Shown here: positions 1 to 9,455 of the stretch, one piece after another | How positions within the stretch are numbered: position 1 is the stretch's first letter | Layout of the letters: the number at the start of each line of letters is the position of its first letter | Made by a program: the position numbers and the translations under genes | Source of the DNA: Diphasiastrum complanatum | Taxonomy: Eukaryota > Streptophyta > Lycopodiopsida > Lycopodiales > Lycopodiaceae | Assembly (NCBI GenBank): GCA_029204225.1 | Contig: MU834970.1 | Coordinates: 1 to 42,791 of the forward strand | Reading direction: 5' to 3' | DNA length: 42,791 bases | Notes under the pieces: generated by a model | Seen by the model: only the letters and a program-made list of their open reading frames with translations | Databases searched by the model: none | Told to the model about the DNA's origin: nothing

Positions 1-655
1 TTTTTGTTTATAAGTGCTTTTAAATTGTAAGCTAAAATTTGGAGTAGTTGGTATCACCTAAGCAGTGGTCGATACAGTCGGTATTGATATTAGGATCACA
101 GAAGTTATCAATCGATTGTCACGAGTCAACGAATTTGCAACAGACCTAACCACTGCCCCCAATGCCTCCCATAACTAAGGTATTACCAAACAACGATGAC
201 TAATGAGCAATTCATAAATTATTATGAACCTTCATTGGGAACTAAGCTCCAAAAAAGCGGCAAAGAAAGATCTGAAAGTGGTTTGGAATGAAGATGATGG
301 TTTGCATGGCAAACATATTACTGATTTAGGGTTTAGGGTGCATCAGTGACTGTCTCAAAGAAGTGAATGCTCACCAGAGGATTTAAGAGAGGTGAACGCT
401 CACCAGAAAAGTGACAAGCTCTCAGGACACAAGTCTCTGGGGGAAATCAATGCTCACCAGAAGAGTGACAAGCTCTCAAGACAGGAAACCACAAGACCTA
501 CACACTATTATGTCTGATCGGTTTCTCCCCGGGTGAACTTCAACAGCTTACTAATTACTTATGCAAAACCATGTCATTCACTACAGAAAACCACAAGACC
601 TACACACAATGGCCTATGTGATGAGATAGATTTAGGGTTTTGGGAGGTACATCAC
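1..655. repeat. Non-coding left edge with short dispersed repeats
   Basis: No convincing gene is visible. The stretch from about 361 to 500 repeats a unit built on CTCACCAGA followed by AGTGACAAGCTCTC (near 369, 400 and 453). The phrase ACCACAAGACCTACACAC occurs near 488 and again near 588, 100 bases apart. A related GTGAATGG/CCATTCAC motif recurs to about 2290, on both sides of the large palindrome, so this may be the subterminal part of a transposon. That reading is inference; no target duplication was found. Confidence 0.45.
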
Positions 656-919
656 ATGGGCAACAAATCGGAGCAGATCCTGGAAGATGTCCGCCGACAC
701 AACAAACGGAAGCAAGAAGCAGAATTTCACGAGAGCCAGCGAGAGATAATGGCGCGACTACCAGAGCTGCAGCCACGTGCCCTCACGGTTCTCGAACCGG
801 CTCTCCCCCGTACCCCAGCTGGCAAGGGCGAGGAAACGCGGCGGATTGGAATTAACTTCACTGCAGAACATCTGGCCATGGTCCAGGAAAGGGTCCCTCG
901 TCGTCGGGCCAGCCAGTAG
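656..919 (+). CDS. Hypothetical small ORF, 87 codons
   Basis: An open frame starts at the ATG at 656 (MGNKSEQILEDV) and ends with a run of basic residues (RVPRRRASQ). The composition is charged and not low-complexity, so it could be a remnant exon. The frame also stays open upstream to an ATG-less start near 533. I recognise no domain. It lies between two blocks of short repeats and beside the palindrome, so it may belong to the same mobile element or be chance. Confidence 0.15.
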   Translation: MGNKSEQILEDVRRHNKRKQEAEFHESQREIMARLPELQPRALTVLEPALPRTPAGKGEETRRIGINFTAEHLAMVQERVPRRRASQ

Positions 920-984
920 GTCTTCTGGTTCCCTGTAGTGAATGGCAGAGTTCAGATGACCATCCACTCTTCTGGTGACCATTC

Positions 985-2290
985 ACTCCCTGTAGTGAAT
1001 GGCACGGTTCTAATGACCATTCACCACTGTTAGCAGCAGTTTTGTTGCAGTTGTTTTCATCAGGCTACGAAATCGAGGACGCACACCACACAAGCACCTC
1101 AAAATGCGCTAAAATGTTGGCCTTTTGTTTGGTTTGGGGTTTAGGGTTTGGGGAACAAACAACCAGAAGGAGGATATCAAAGATACTGTTGAGCAAGATT
1201 CTGATGATGATGAGGAGTACAAGCCTTCAGCTAGCCAGGAAGAAAGTTCGAGCTCTGCCATAAGTCTGAAGTGTGACAGAAGTATTAAAGTTGCTTGGTA
1301 TATGACAGGGACGAAACTCAGACACCCAAGGACGCAGCATATATCAGGCAATGATCAATACCCTTTCATCTGGATATTTGGCCAGGAAGCCTTGCAAGAA
1401 AGCAATGGCCAAAAAGGTCCTTCTAGGGCATGCAGACGGAAGGAGTGCTTGTGTCGCCTTTACGTACTCCCGGATTTTACCACGCCATTAATTGCTCCGT
1501 TTTCGACTCCACGTGAAACGTTTTTGGTGAGCCTCCATAGACAGCACCCACTGGTTTCTGATCCACTGATCAAAAACCAGCTGGTGTTTTCTCTGAAGGC
1601 TCACCAAAAAACGTTTGATGTGGAGTCGAAAACGGAGCAATTAATGGCGTGGTAAAATCCGGGAGTACGTAAAGGCGACACAAGCACTCCTTCCGTCTGC
1701 ATGCCCTAGAAGGACCTTTTTGGCCATTGCTTTCTTGCAAGGCTTCCTGGCCAAATATCCAGATGAAAGGGTAGTGAACATTGCCTGATATATACTGCTT
1801 CGTTGGGTGTCCGAGTTCAGGAAATGGGCAGCGAAGCCAAAACCTAAATCATAAAACAGTATAAAGCCAACCAAATTGCCTTTCAAACCTGTACTGATTG
1901 CAAAACCTGCTCTAATTGGCTTTCATTTACACCATCCTTGCCGGTAGCCAAGCAGCTTCAGTACGTCTGTCGCACTCTGAAGTTACGGAAGAGATCGAAC
2001 TTCCTTCTTGTCTAACTGAAGGCTTGTACTCTTCATCATCATCAAAATCTTGCTCAACAGTATCTTTGATGTCGGCCTTTTCGCCGTTTGTTAGCTAACC
2101 CTTGGCACTAAACCATACGATAGGTCCACACTTTTGCGCATTTTGATGGGCTTGTGTGGTGTGCGTCCTCAATTTCATAGCTTGATGAAAACAACTGTAA
2201 CAAAACTGTTGTTCACAATTTTAAACTCCAGAAGTGAATGGACACCAGAAGAGTGAATGGTCAACAAAACTATGCCATTCACTACAGGGA
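985..2290. repeat. Large imperfect palindrome (foldback-type inverted repeat)
   Basis: The two arms are reverse complements around a centre near 1566. The inner part, about 1310-1560 against 1571-1822, is nearly perfect: GCCAGGAAGCC at 1381 pairs with GGCTTCCTGGC at 1741. The outer part is more diverged: GAGGACGCACACCACAC near 1075 pairs with its complement near 2153. The right arm carries about 115 extra bases around 1822-1955. Both arms encode similar peptide, such as DIKDTVEQ then DDDEEYKPS on the left, with a matching reading on the minus strand of the right arm. The duplicated segment therefore once contained coding sequence. The outer edges carry GTGAATGG/CCATTCAC motifs. A long-TIR or foldback transposon, or an inverted duplication, would fit. 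Confidence 0.8.
1125..1655 (+). pseudogene. ORF across the left arm and centre of the palindrome
   Basis: The 176-codon frame begins inside the left arm, with an acidic stretch (DSDDDEEYKPSAS), and crosses the palindrome centre. Beyond the centre it reads the reverse complement of its own sequence, so the C-terminal half is a by-product of the palindrome and not an evolved protein. The N-terminal acidic part has a diverged counterpart on the minus strand of the right arm near 2000-2090, so that part may be the remnant of a real exon. No family was recognised. Confidence 0.2.
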
Positions 2291-2544
2291 ACCACGAGAC
2301 CGATCATCCCATTCGGTTTTGTTGCAACAGTGACAGAATTATGCCGATACGAATCCAATTATGCCGATACGAATCAAATGAACTTGGCAAAGTTAGTGAG
2401 TCAGCAGACCATGACCACCCAAAACAGCTCATGTTAGATGAGTGACAATCTCTTGAGACACTCCCTCATTAGAATATTGGTGTAGGCAAATGTAGAAGTG
2501 AATGAAGACCTCTCTTGTGATACATGTTGTGACATCGACACTTT
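2291..2544. other. Short spacer between palindrome and hAT gene
   Basis: It holds a 17-base direct repeat (ATGCCGATACGAATCCA near 2341 and a near-copy at 2360) and otherwise nothing I can name. It is immediately downstream of the hAT stop codon on the minus strand, so it may contain that gene's 3' untranslated region. Confidence 0.4.
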
Positions 2545-3013
2545 TCATGGAACCTTTTCAGTGCGTCCCCTCTTGGCTAGCCTGCCTCTGGGTCTGCTGG
2601 AAGGAACCCTCTGTGGTACACTCTTGCCTGGGCTGCCACGGGAGGGTCTCTGAGAGGAACTGCCTGTCTGTGATGCTCTGAGTCGTCTCTGCGCTATCTG
2701 TCTCTGGGCAGCAGCCTCTGTCTCCCTCGCAAACTCTGACCAGCCATCATCTGAAAGGGGGTGTGAAGCGGGAGTACTGGATGGGGCACGTGAACCATCC
2801 CCTGCAAGGTCGACCATCTCGTCTGAATCATATGTGGGCTCATCATCAGAGGAGGGCAATGAAACGTCAGCAGGAAGGGGGGTGGTCTCATCGGCATCGC
2901 CATCATCCTCGGGATCACCCCGCAGAGCACGCCAAGCGGCATTGTTTGGATCAACCTCTAGCTCTGCCTCATGATTGGCTGCTTCAACCAGGCACTCATC
3001 AGGATTGACCTGC
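2545..3013 (-). pseudogene. hAT copy 1, C-terminal exon (acidic/basic tail)
   Basis: The exon opens after a good acceptor (TTCTGCAG at about 3014-3021) with VNPDECLVEAAN and continues through an acidic stretch (RGDPEDDGDADE; PSSDDEPTYDSDE) to a Ser/Arg-rich end and a TGA at 2545-2547. The same VNPD-xCLV start follows an acceptor in the second hAT copy near 42290, which supports both the exon border and the homology. Tails of this type follow the dimerisation domain in plant BED/hAT proteins. No separate function is assignable. Confidence 0.7.
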
Positions 3014-3148
3014 AGAAGTCAATCATTTGTGAGAATAGCCGAAGCAATCGTGAGGGCATTAAACTGAATGTCTTAAACTAATACGAACGCAAAACGATAG
3101 AGCAACGAAATATACATGCAGCAGTAGGGCGCGTGCGCCTCCTACCCT

Positions 3149-3518
3149 CATGCTCTCCGTGATGCGTCGAACCACCCTGGTGTTGGTGTTGCAGTACACC
3201 AAGTCATTGCATCGCTCAGTCGTCAAACGCTTCCGCCTGTTCGTGTGAACAAGGCTGAACACTGACCAGTTCCGCTCGCACACGCAAGCAGAACAGACTT
3301 GCATTAACTGGCACAACTTGAGTGAGTACCGACCTTGTAGAGAAAATGCGCAAACTGGTAGGATGAATGAGATTAGACAACATACCTGTGAAAGGACTCG
3401 GAGCACGAGCGTCCTCAAGTCTGGCTGTCCAGCGCCGTAGCTCTCCCACCATGATACAGGCAAAAGCCTGTTCTCTCGAACACGTGCAAGGTCCTTGCCG
3501 AACAGCCCCAGGCAGTGC
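3149..3518 (-). pseudogene. hAT copy 1, C-terminal dimerisation domain
   Basis: The part at 3386-3518 reads FGKDLARVRENRLLP then WWESYGAGQPDLRTL, and the part at about 3149-3310 reads ACVCERNWSVFSLVHT, then RRKRLTTER and DLVYCNTN. The WW, the cERNWS signature, the KR-L-ER stretch and the LVY-N ending are hallmarks of the hAT C-terminal dimerisation region. The two parts are separated by about 80 bases beginning with a donor-like GTATGT at 3385, so an intron is likely; the exact acceptor is unclear. A second donor (GTAGGAGG, near 3149) leads to the last exon. The neighbouring catalytic exon lies beyond the gypsy insertion, at 14771 onwards. Confidence 0.8.
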
Positions 3519-3651
3519 CTGCAATTGAGCAGCGATGTGCGTGAGTACACTTGAGCCCGCGCAGGGAGGCATCGTGTTGCGGCAGCAAGACGAAACAGAG
3601 TGCGAAATGGAAGAAAGGTTGGTGAGACGGGAAAAAGTTATACCTGGCAGG

Positions 3652-3656
3652 GTCCA
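3652..3656. repeat. Target-site duplication, left copy (GTCCA)
   Basis: GTCCA directly precedes the left LTR, and the same five bases directly follow the right LTR at 14766-14770. Five bases is the usual duplication for Ty3/gypsy integration. The duplicated bases are part of a hAT codon run (Leu-Asp on the minus strand), so the insertion is into the hAT coding sequence. Confidence 0.9.
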
Positions 3657-4064
3657 TGTTATGGCCATCGGCAAACACAGGGATACTAGTGACTCGTTAG
3701 ACCCTAGGGGGTCCCGGTGGGGTGACACTCAGCCCCGTAGTTCATGATAGTAACCCTTAGGGACTAGGATCTAGAGGGCTTGGTCTATATTCATAGGGAG
3801 TGCCACTAAGTGGAGGGCACCCTTAGATGCTAAGCATGGGTCCCTCAAGTTAGGTAGGACCTGTGTGCCACATGCTCAGATTGCATGAGGGACATCCACA
3901 TGCACAGTGGCAACTGTGCATGTGAGAGGAATGCATAGCCTCCTGGAGGCTGGGTGCTGGTCCTATATGGTGGCCTGTGAATGTAGAGCCAGGTACAGGA
4001 TTGTGGGTGGAGATCCAGAGTCATTCCTCCCTTGTGTGAGTTGATCTTCCATTGATCCATAATA
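3657..4064 (+). repeat. Left (5') LTR of the chromovirus-like element
   Basis: This 408-bp LTR is matched over its full length by 14358-14765. It starts TGTTATGG and ends CCATAATA, almost an inverted pair, and is followed at once by the primer-binding site. Differences from the right copy include T/C at about 3718, AT/GG near 3744 and CA/GG near 3835. No strong TATA box was seen. Confidence 0.95.
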
Positions 4065-4065
4065 T

Positions 4066-4077
4066 TGGTATCAGAGC
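4066..4077 (+). promoter_or_regulatory. Primer-binding site for initiator tRNA-Met
   Basis: TGGTATCAGAGC lies one base after the left LTR and is the standard plant primer-binding site, complementary to the 3' end of initiator tRNA-Met. It fixes the element's plus-strand orientation. Confidence 0.93.
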
Positions 4078-4129
4078 GTGGTTCCTGGCCCGTGGGTGGG
4101 ATCATCACATTTTCCTTACTCTCCTTCAT

Positions 4130-4275
4130 CCAGCGATACTGCTCCCTCAGCGAACTCCATCCTCCAGCGACACTGCTCCCTCAGCGACTTGCCTCCTCCA
4201 GCGATATTGCTTCCTTAACGTTTTCTCTCCTCCAGCGACTTGACTCCCTCAGTGATCTTCTCCTCCATCGCTTTC
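4130..4275 (+). repeat. Short tandem repeats in the gypsy leader
   Basis: A unit of about 28-30 bases containing CTCCAGCGA and CTCCCTCAGCGA recurs about five times with substitutions. It lies in the untranslated leader between the primer-binding site and gag. It could be slippage or a packaging-type RNA structure; only the repetition is seen. Confidence 0.7.
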
Positions 4276-4856
4276 TGAGACTTTCTTGCTTTCTATCATT
4301 ATCGGGAGAGGCAGTAGGCAATCCAATTTTGGACGGGAGTTCAAATCATAATAGCATCTGTGTTCAAGTAAATCAGAAACCAGAATTCCACAAACTCTGA
4401 TTTCTGGAGGGCGCTAGACCTGGTTGTTGGGAGCAGATAGTTCTCAATCAAAACGTGGTTCGTTTTGGATCAGATTTGGAGGATAAGGTCTACACACTAC
4501 TCGCTGAAGGATGCAACAGATTTCACCCTGAAACCTGTTGGTACTTTTCCAGATACTCAAAATCTTGATTTTCTGGCCAGAATTCACCTTCTGAAGTTGA
4601 AGATACTACAATTTCAAACGGTGGTAGATTTTTCAAAACTTGGACTTGGGAAAGCTAACATACAGAAGGGCGCTCCAAGAGGAACAAATCTCATAGCGAT
4701 TGGTGGTCAGAAACGATCTGGGTGATCATCCGAAGTTTGGCCAAAATTCCTGATTTATTCGGATGGGAAGATTGGGAAACCTGTTACATGGGAAACCATC
4801 CTCTCACCCAATATATTGCCAGTTATCGGATGCTACCATGAACTTATCTGACTTAG
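4276..4856 (+). other. Gypsy leader and lost gag N-terminus
   Basis: No frame here matches Gag. An 86-codon frame at 4465-4725 has no recognisable domain. The Gag reading begins abruptly near 4857 in its C-terminal third, so the coding region for the Gag N-terminal and capsid parts has probably been deleted from this copy. Confidence 0.4.
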
Positions 4857-5282
4857 ATGATTATAAGGGGATTCATTCGGGGTTTGCAAGCCGAATACCA
4901 GAAGTATCTTCGGCCTTTAACGCCTAAAACATTGGAAACTGCTATCACACTGGCTCAGACTTATGATGACATAGTTCGCCCAAAAGGTAAAAGAGTAGTA
5001 GAAGATACCCGACCTGAGTCCTCCAAGCATGGAGAAAAGAGAAAATTTCCGACATCTTATTCTTCGAACAAAAAGAGGTATAGATTGTCGAGAAGTGACA
5101 TCGAAAGAGCCAAGAGGGAGCACTTGTGCTTCATTTGTATGGGAAAAGGTCATAACAAGAGTCAGTGTCCTAAAGTACAACATAAAGGGAACACTGACGA
5201 GACTCCCGGTAAAAACCAAAATGGTCCTTTTAAGAAACCAGAGAAGCAAGTTCACATTGTCCAAGTTTTGCCTTTGGGATAG
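4857..5282 (+). pseudogene. Gag C-terminal part with zinc knuckle (Ty3/gypsy)
   Basis: The frame reads FIRGLQAEYQKYLRPLTPKT, typical of the end of the retrotransposon Gag domain, then a basic linker, then the CCHC knuckle CFICMGKGHNKSQC (C-x2-C-x4-H-x4-C), which binds the element's RNA during packaging. The start of Gag is missing. The protease follows in another frame after a 24-base gap. Confidence 0.85.
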
Positions 5283-5306
5283 TCACCCAAGGTAAAGTCT
5301 GTTCAC

Positions 5307-6003
5307 GTGTCTCATATAAATGAGACACACACCTGTTCAGTTGCTGCTAACATTTGGCAACCTGCAGTCGGACCTCATACTATTTTCCGATTGTTAGGAA
5401 GTATTAATGACCAAAAAGTTCGGATAATGGTGGACGATGGAGCAACCCACAACTTTCTAAACCATTCTTTGGTGAAGAAGTTGAAGTTAGAGCAAAAACC
5501 AAGTGATCATCAATACATAGTTACACTTGCTGATGGTCAGCGTAAAGATATTTATGATACTTTCGTTCCACAAGTTCCCATACAAATCCAAGACTATCAA
5601 GATACTTTAGACTTTCAAGTAATGAGCTTGGCCTTGGCAGATGTAATACTTGGTCGTGAATGGTTGTTTATGTTAGAAACCACTGGTGGTCTTGTGCGTA
5701 GTTATGTTGATAACACATTGGAGTTTGTTCATAGAGGTCAGAAAGTTAAGTTGAATGCAAGTGTGCCGGCTTCGCCAGTTGTTTCTTCTGTGCAGTTGAA
5801 GCGGCTAGTACGGAAACGAAAAATTGAAAAGGTATTTCTTTGTTTTCTTACTTCTGAAACTTTTTCAAGTAATGCAAGTTTATCTTTTCCATATCCAAAG
5901 AAATGTGTTTCTTTTGTTGAGAGAAAAGAGAGAGATGTGAGTTTGCAAACTATTTTAAATCATTTTAACGACGTCTTTCCTAGCGATTTACCATCCGGTT
6001 ACC
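5307..6003 (+). pseudogene. Retropepsin-like aspartic protease region (Ty3/gypsy)
   Basis: The protease active-site region reads IMVDDGATHNFLNHSLVKKL (residues about 40-59 of the frame), where most relatives have D-S/T-G-A; here the residue after the catalytic Asp is Asp. The later ADVILGREWL motif is the usual second conserved segment. It would cleave the Gag-Pol polyprotein. A one-base frameshift near 6000, just before the RT linker, separates it from RT, so the copy is defective. Confidence 0.85.
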
Positions 6004-6445
6004 CCCGAGAAGAGAGGTAGATCATCCCATAGAACTAATACCCGGGACTAAACCTGTTAGTAAGCCTCCTTATAGGTTGAGCCATGCGGAACACCTAGAG
6101 GTAGAGTGGCAGCTGCAAGAGTATTTAGCTAAAGGGTTTATACGCCCCAGTAAATCACCATGGGCTGCGCCCATTTTGTTGGTTAAGAAAAAAGATGGGT
6201 CCATGTGTATGTGCATAGACTATAGGGCCTTAAATAAACTCACCATTAAAGATAAGTATCCTTTGCCCAGGATTGATGAGATCTTTGATCAACTCAAGGG
6301 GGCAAAGTATTTTACTAAGATCTATCTTAGGTCTGGATATCATCAGGTACGTATTAAGGAAGATGACGTTCCGTTAACGGCTTTTCGTTCACGGCATGGT
6401 CATTACGAGTTTTTGGTTCTCCCCTTTGGATTAACCAATGCCTGA
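6004..6445 (+). pseudogene. Reverse transcriptase, N-terminal half (Ty3/gypsy)
   Basis: It reads [20 protein letters not shown], then [39 protein letters not shown] and LPFGLTNA, which are the fingers and early palm of gypsy [12 protein letters not shown] contains the region of the first catalytic Asp, but here KIYLRSGYH has Tyr where the family has Asp, so the first catalytic residue is lost. The frame stops exactly where copia sequence begins, so the catalytic YxDD part, thumb and RNase H are absent. Confidence 0.88.
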
Positions 6446-7203
6446 AGAGGTTTAACATGCAAGAAAGCAAACCAATCAGCACACCCATGGATGCAAGCAA
6501 CAAGCCATCAAAAGATGATGGTCCAGCATTTGCAGATGAGACGCTCTATCGTCAGTTAGTGGGCAGCCTGATTTACCTTACTACCACCAGGCCAGATATT
6601 GCTTATGCGGTTGGAATCGCAAGTCAATACATGTGTAAGCCTACCGAAGCACATTGGAAGGCAGCCAAGCGGATCCTACGATATGTGAGAGGGACAGTGA
6701 CTTATGGGATTGGATACACGGATGACGGGAACCTTCAGCTGGAAGGCTATTCAGATTCTGATTGGGCAGGTGATAGAGACGATCGGAGATCGACGACATG
6801 CTATTGTTTCAGCCTAGGTTCAGGGGCTCTATCGTGGTGCAGTAAGAAGCAGCCTACTATTGCTCTATCGTCTACCGAAGCTGAGTACAGGGCGACTACG
6901 AGGTCCGCCTGTGAAGCCATTTGGTTACGCCGTCTACTTGAGGACATGCAGATTGCTCAAGTAAGACCTACATTGTTACATTGTGATAACCAAAGCTGAA
7001 TTCAGCTTGCAAGGAATCCAGTCTATCATGCACGGACAAAACATATAGAGGTGGACCAGCATTTTATACGAGAGAAAGTGGGGAGATCGAGCTAGTTTAT
7101 TGCGACACCAACGACCAGACAGCTGATATTTTTACTAAACCACTTAGTAAAGATAAGTTTGAAAAGTTCAGAACTTTGTTGGGTGTCAGTTTGAATAAAA
7201 TTG
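6446..7203 (+). pseudogene. Copia RNase H domain
   Basis: The open part (6457-6999) reads RQLVGSLIYLTTTRPDIAYA, EGYSDSDWAGDRDDRRSTT, ALSSTEAEYRATT and HCDNQS, the ordered motifs of copia RNase H, including catalytic acidic residues in SDSDWAGD, STEAEY and CDNQS. A TGA interrupts the frame right after CDNQS; the reading then continues as [20 protein letters not shown], with further shifts near 7080. RNase H would degrade the RNA strand during reverse transcription. It is in a different frame from the upstream gypsy RT, so this is not a working chimeric enzyme. Confidence 0.92.
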
Positions 7204-7217
7204 CCATTAAGGGGGGG

Positions 7218-7615
7218 TGTTGAAGAGTAATGCCTATTTTACCCCTTTTGGCTAAGCATTAGTTAAGTTGTACATAACTCATGGGGCATGTTTTAATTAA
7301 ATGCATGACCCCCCCTTTTGTTAAGTTATGTAAATTAGTGCAAGTGGCCCACTTGGCCAAGTAGCTCACTCCCATGGTTGACACCTAGACTTTCCATGCA
7401 TGTAAAGGAGGTGCTTGGATCACAAGGGATTTGGAGGACCCACGCCCTCCTCTCTCTCTAGCAATTCATTTCTTCTTGAGACTTTTGAGTTTGTGAGATG
7501 CTCATGCAATTCTCCTTGTGTGTGATATTTCCATAGCCAAGTTTTCTCAAGCTTTCATAGTTGATCTAGCATCTGAGTTAAGATACTCCATAGCTAGGTC
7601 TTGTAAATCTTCACA
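7218..7615 (+). repeat. Copia 3' LTR
   Basis: A polypurine tract (AAGGGGGGG, ending at 7217) is followed by TGTTGAAGAGTAATG. The sequence ends TCTTCACA at 7615, after which the gypsy coding frame resumes at once. The TGTTGAAGA start and TCTTCACA end form the usual inverted terminal pair. No second copy exists in the window to confirm the borders. Confidence 0.8.
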
Positions 7616-8350
7616 GATGCCCTGAGTCGAATGCCCATAGTAAGCGCACTAAGTTTTACGGCATTCAGGAGTGAATTCCTGGAATCACTCAGAGGAAAGT
7701 GTGTTAGTGATTCTCACTACGCACCTGTGTGGCAGACTATTGAGCAAAGGAATTCCACAGCCACACCAGGGCCATCGGAAGATGTTGCAGTTGCGTCGGG
7801 ACAGGACGCGCCACCTGAAGAAGTTGCGGAAACATCCGGAGTGGATGTGCCATCATTAGGTGTTGCGGATGCTCGATGGAAGAATTTCTACATTGAGGAC
7901 GGGTACCTCCTTTATAAAGAAAGAGTATGTGTACCCAAGGACGGTGACTTTAGGCGCCAAATTCTTGAGGAAAGTCACGACAGTCCTAGTGCAGGGCATC
8001 CCGGGGTAAAGAGGACCTATGCTCTTGCAAAGAATAAGTTTTATTGGCCTAGTATGCAAAGGACGTACAAGAGTACGTGTTAAGGTGCACCACATGCCAG
8101 GCCATAAAGGCTGAACGTCTCAAAGTAGGCGGGCTCCTCCAGCCACTCGAGATACCCGGTGGTAGATGGGAGAGTATCAGCATGGATTTTATAGTGGGGT
8201 TACCGAGAACGAGTAAAGGCCATGACTCGATCTGGGTAGTTGTAGACCGATTGACCAAGATGGTGCGGTTTGTACCGACCAAGAAAACTGTTACAGCTCC
8301 AGAAGTCGCCAGGCTTTTTATAGAAAACATCTATAAGCTATATGGACTAT
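7616..8350 (+). pseudogene. Ty3/gypsy integrase, zinc-binding and first core part
   Basis: The reading is [12 protein letters not shown] (end of the RNase H linker), then the HHCC finger region ([18 protein letters not shown], later [10 protein letters not shown]), then the core start SMDFIVGLPRTSKGHDSIWV with the first catalytic Asp, and DRLTKMVRF. A one-base loss near 8058 shifts the frame between the finger's His and Cys pairs. The core breaks at YGLSPS, near 8350, where the second gypsy element lies; the rest resumes at 13452. Confidence 0.9.
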
Positions 8351-9455
8351 CTCCCTCTACAAACTCAACATGGCGCCGATGAAGATCAACAATGGTCCTG
8401 TACCGCTGCTGAATATGCTGTAAATGAGTAGCAGCTCTAGTAATAATCTCCCGAGCACTCGAAAGATAAGATGAAATAGTAACAGGTGCATCATCTGGAG
8501 GAGCAGGTATACCGGGTAGAACTGGTGAGTATCCATGAGCAAGCAGGAAAGGAGAAACACCTGTGCTGGAACTAACAGAACTGTTATAACTATACTCAGC
8601 CAAACATAAATGCTGATCCCAATCACGACCAGAAGGAGAAACATAATGTCGTAAATAATCCTCCAATACTCGGTTAATAACCTCAGACTGACCATCCGCA
8701 GAAGAATGATAAGCAGTGCCCATAAGTGTCCTAACATCCAAGATACGCATAAGCTCTGTCCAAAAACCTGATGTAAACTTGGTATCCCGATCAGTAAGTA
8801 TAGATCGTGGGAGACCATGTAAGCGGAAAATCTCAGAAATAAATATACGACCACACTGCTCTACTATAATAGTACGTATGACTGGTATGAAATGAGCTTG
8901 TTTAGAAAACCTATCAACTACCAGCAAACAAGAATCATGACCACGCTGAGTACGGGGAAGACCTAAAATGAAGTCCATAGATATATCAGTCCACTGGCGG
9001 GAAGGAATAGGCCAACTTTGAAGGAGACCGCCAAGTTTTTCACGGGAATACTTGTTACGAAGGCAAAAATCACAAGTATGAATAAGGTGGGAAAGCTCAC
9101 GCTTCATGGAAGGCCAATAAAAATGTTCTTTCAAACGGAACAAGGACTTCTGAAAACCAAAATGGCCACCAACAGGAGAGGAATGGGCATCAAGAAGGAG
9201 TTGTGGACGTATGTCGAGAGTGTTGGGAATACACAATGAACCATAGTGAAACAAACGATGATTAACAATGGAATAAACCTGGTGAGGGTGAGAGGAAGGA
9301 CGAGAGGCAGACGACATAACATCACGAAAGTCTGGACATGTGGCATAAGCCTGAGGAAGATCATCATACCAAGAGTGGGGAGACGTAACAAGACTGTAAG
9401 TAAGAGCAGGTAAATGAGACAAAGCATCAGCAGCAACGTTACTTTTACCAGCTTA
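8350..9455 (-). pseudogene. Gypsy-2 integrase (zinc finger and core)
   Basis: After the RNase H linker (ADALSHLPALTYSL), the frame shows the HHCC finger (HSSPVGGHFGFQKS ... CDFCLRNK), then the catalytic core with MDFILGLPRTQRGHDS (first Asp), LTDRDTKFTSGFWTEL (second Asp) and GQSEVINRVLEDYLR (Glu). It stays open for over 360 codons, the best-preserved frame of this element. It ends at RHVEFVEGD, where the C-terminal domain should follow, because the element is cut off there. Confidence 0.93.

Larger units (their letters stand above)
6446..7615 (+). mobile_element. Ty1/copia 3' fragment inside the gypsy pol region
   Basis: Copia sequence starts at [17 protein letters not shown], in the region between RT and RNase H, and runs through RNase H, polypurine tract and a full 398-bp LTR. 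On the left it joins gypsy RT at LTNA, and on the right gypsy resumes with DALSRMP. There is no copia 5' LTR, so the left part of copia and the gypsy RT palm to RNase H are both missing. A full insertion followed by one deletion across the left junction is the simplest history. Confidence 0.85.

Noticed and set aside
324-340. TTTAGGGTTTAGGG telomere-like word (also near 1137, and complement near 21653)
   Set aside because: Only one or two units occur, far too few for an interstitial telomere array.
1566-1655. Protein domain in the second half of the ORF at 1125-1655
   Set aside because: That half is the reverse complement of the first half through the palindrome centre, so it is not an evolved sequence.
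6004-7203. A functional gypsy RT fused to copia RNase H
   Set aside because: The two parts are in different frames, the first catalytic Asp of RT is lost, the YxDD box is missing, and copia RNase H has its own stop.
8077-8382. Plus-strand ORF ending STNSTWRR as a complete protein
   Set aside because: It is gypsy integrase running a few codons into the oppositely oriented second element.
8357-8854. Leu/Ile-rich minus-strand ORF as a membrane protein
   Set aside because: It is a shifted-frame shadow of the gypsy-2 integrase at 8350-9455; the similar hydrophobic ORFs at 9868, 10768 and 11358 are likewise shadows of gypsy-2 genes.
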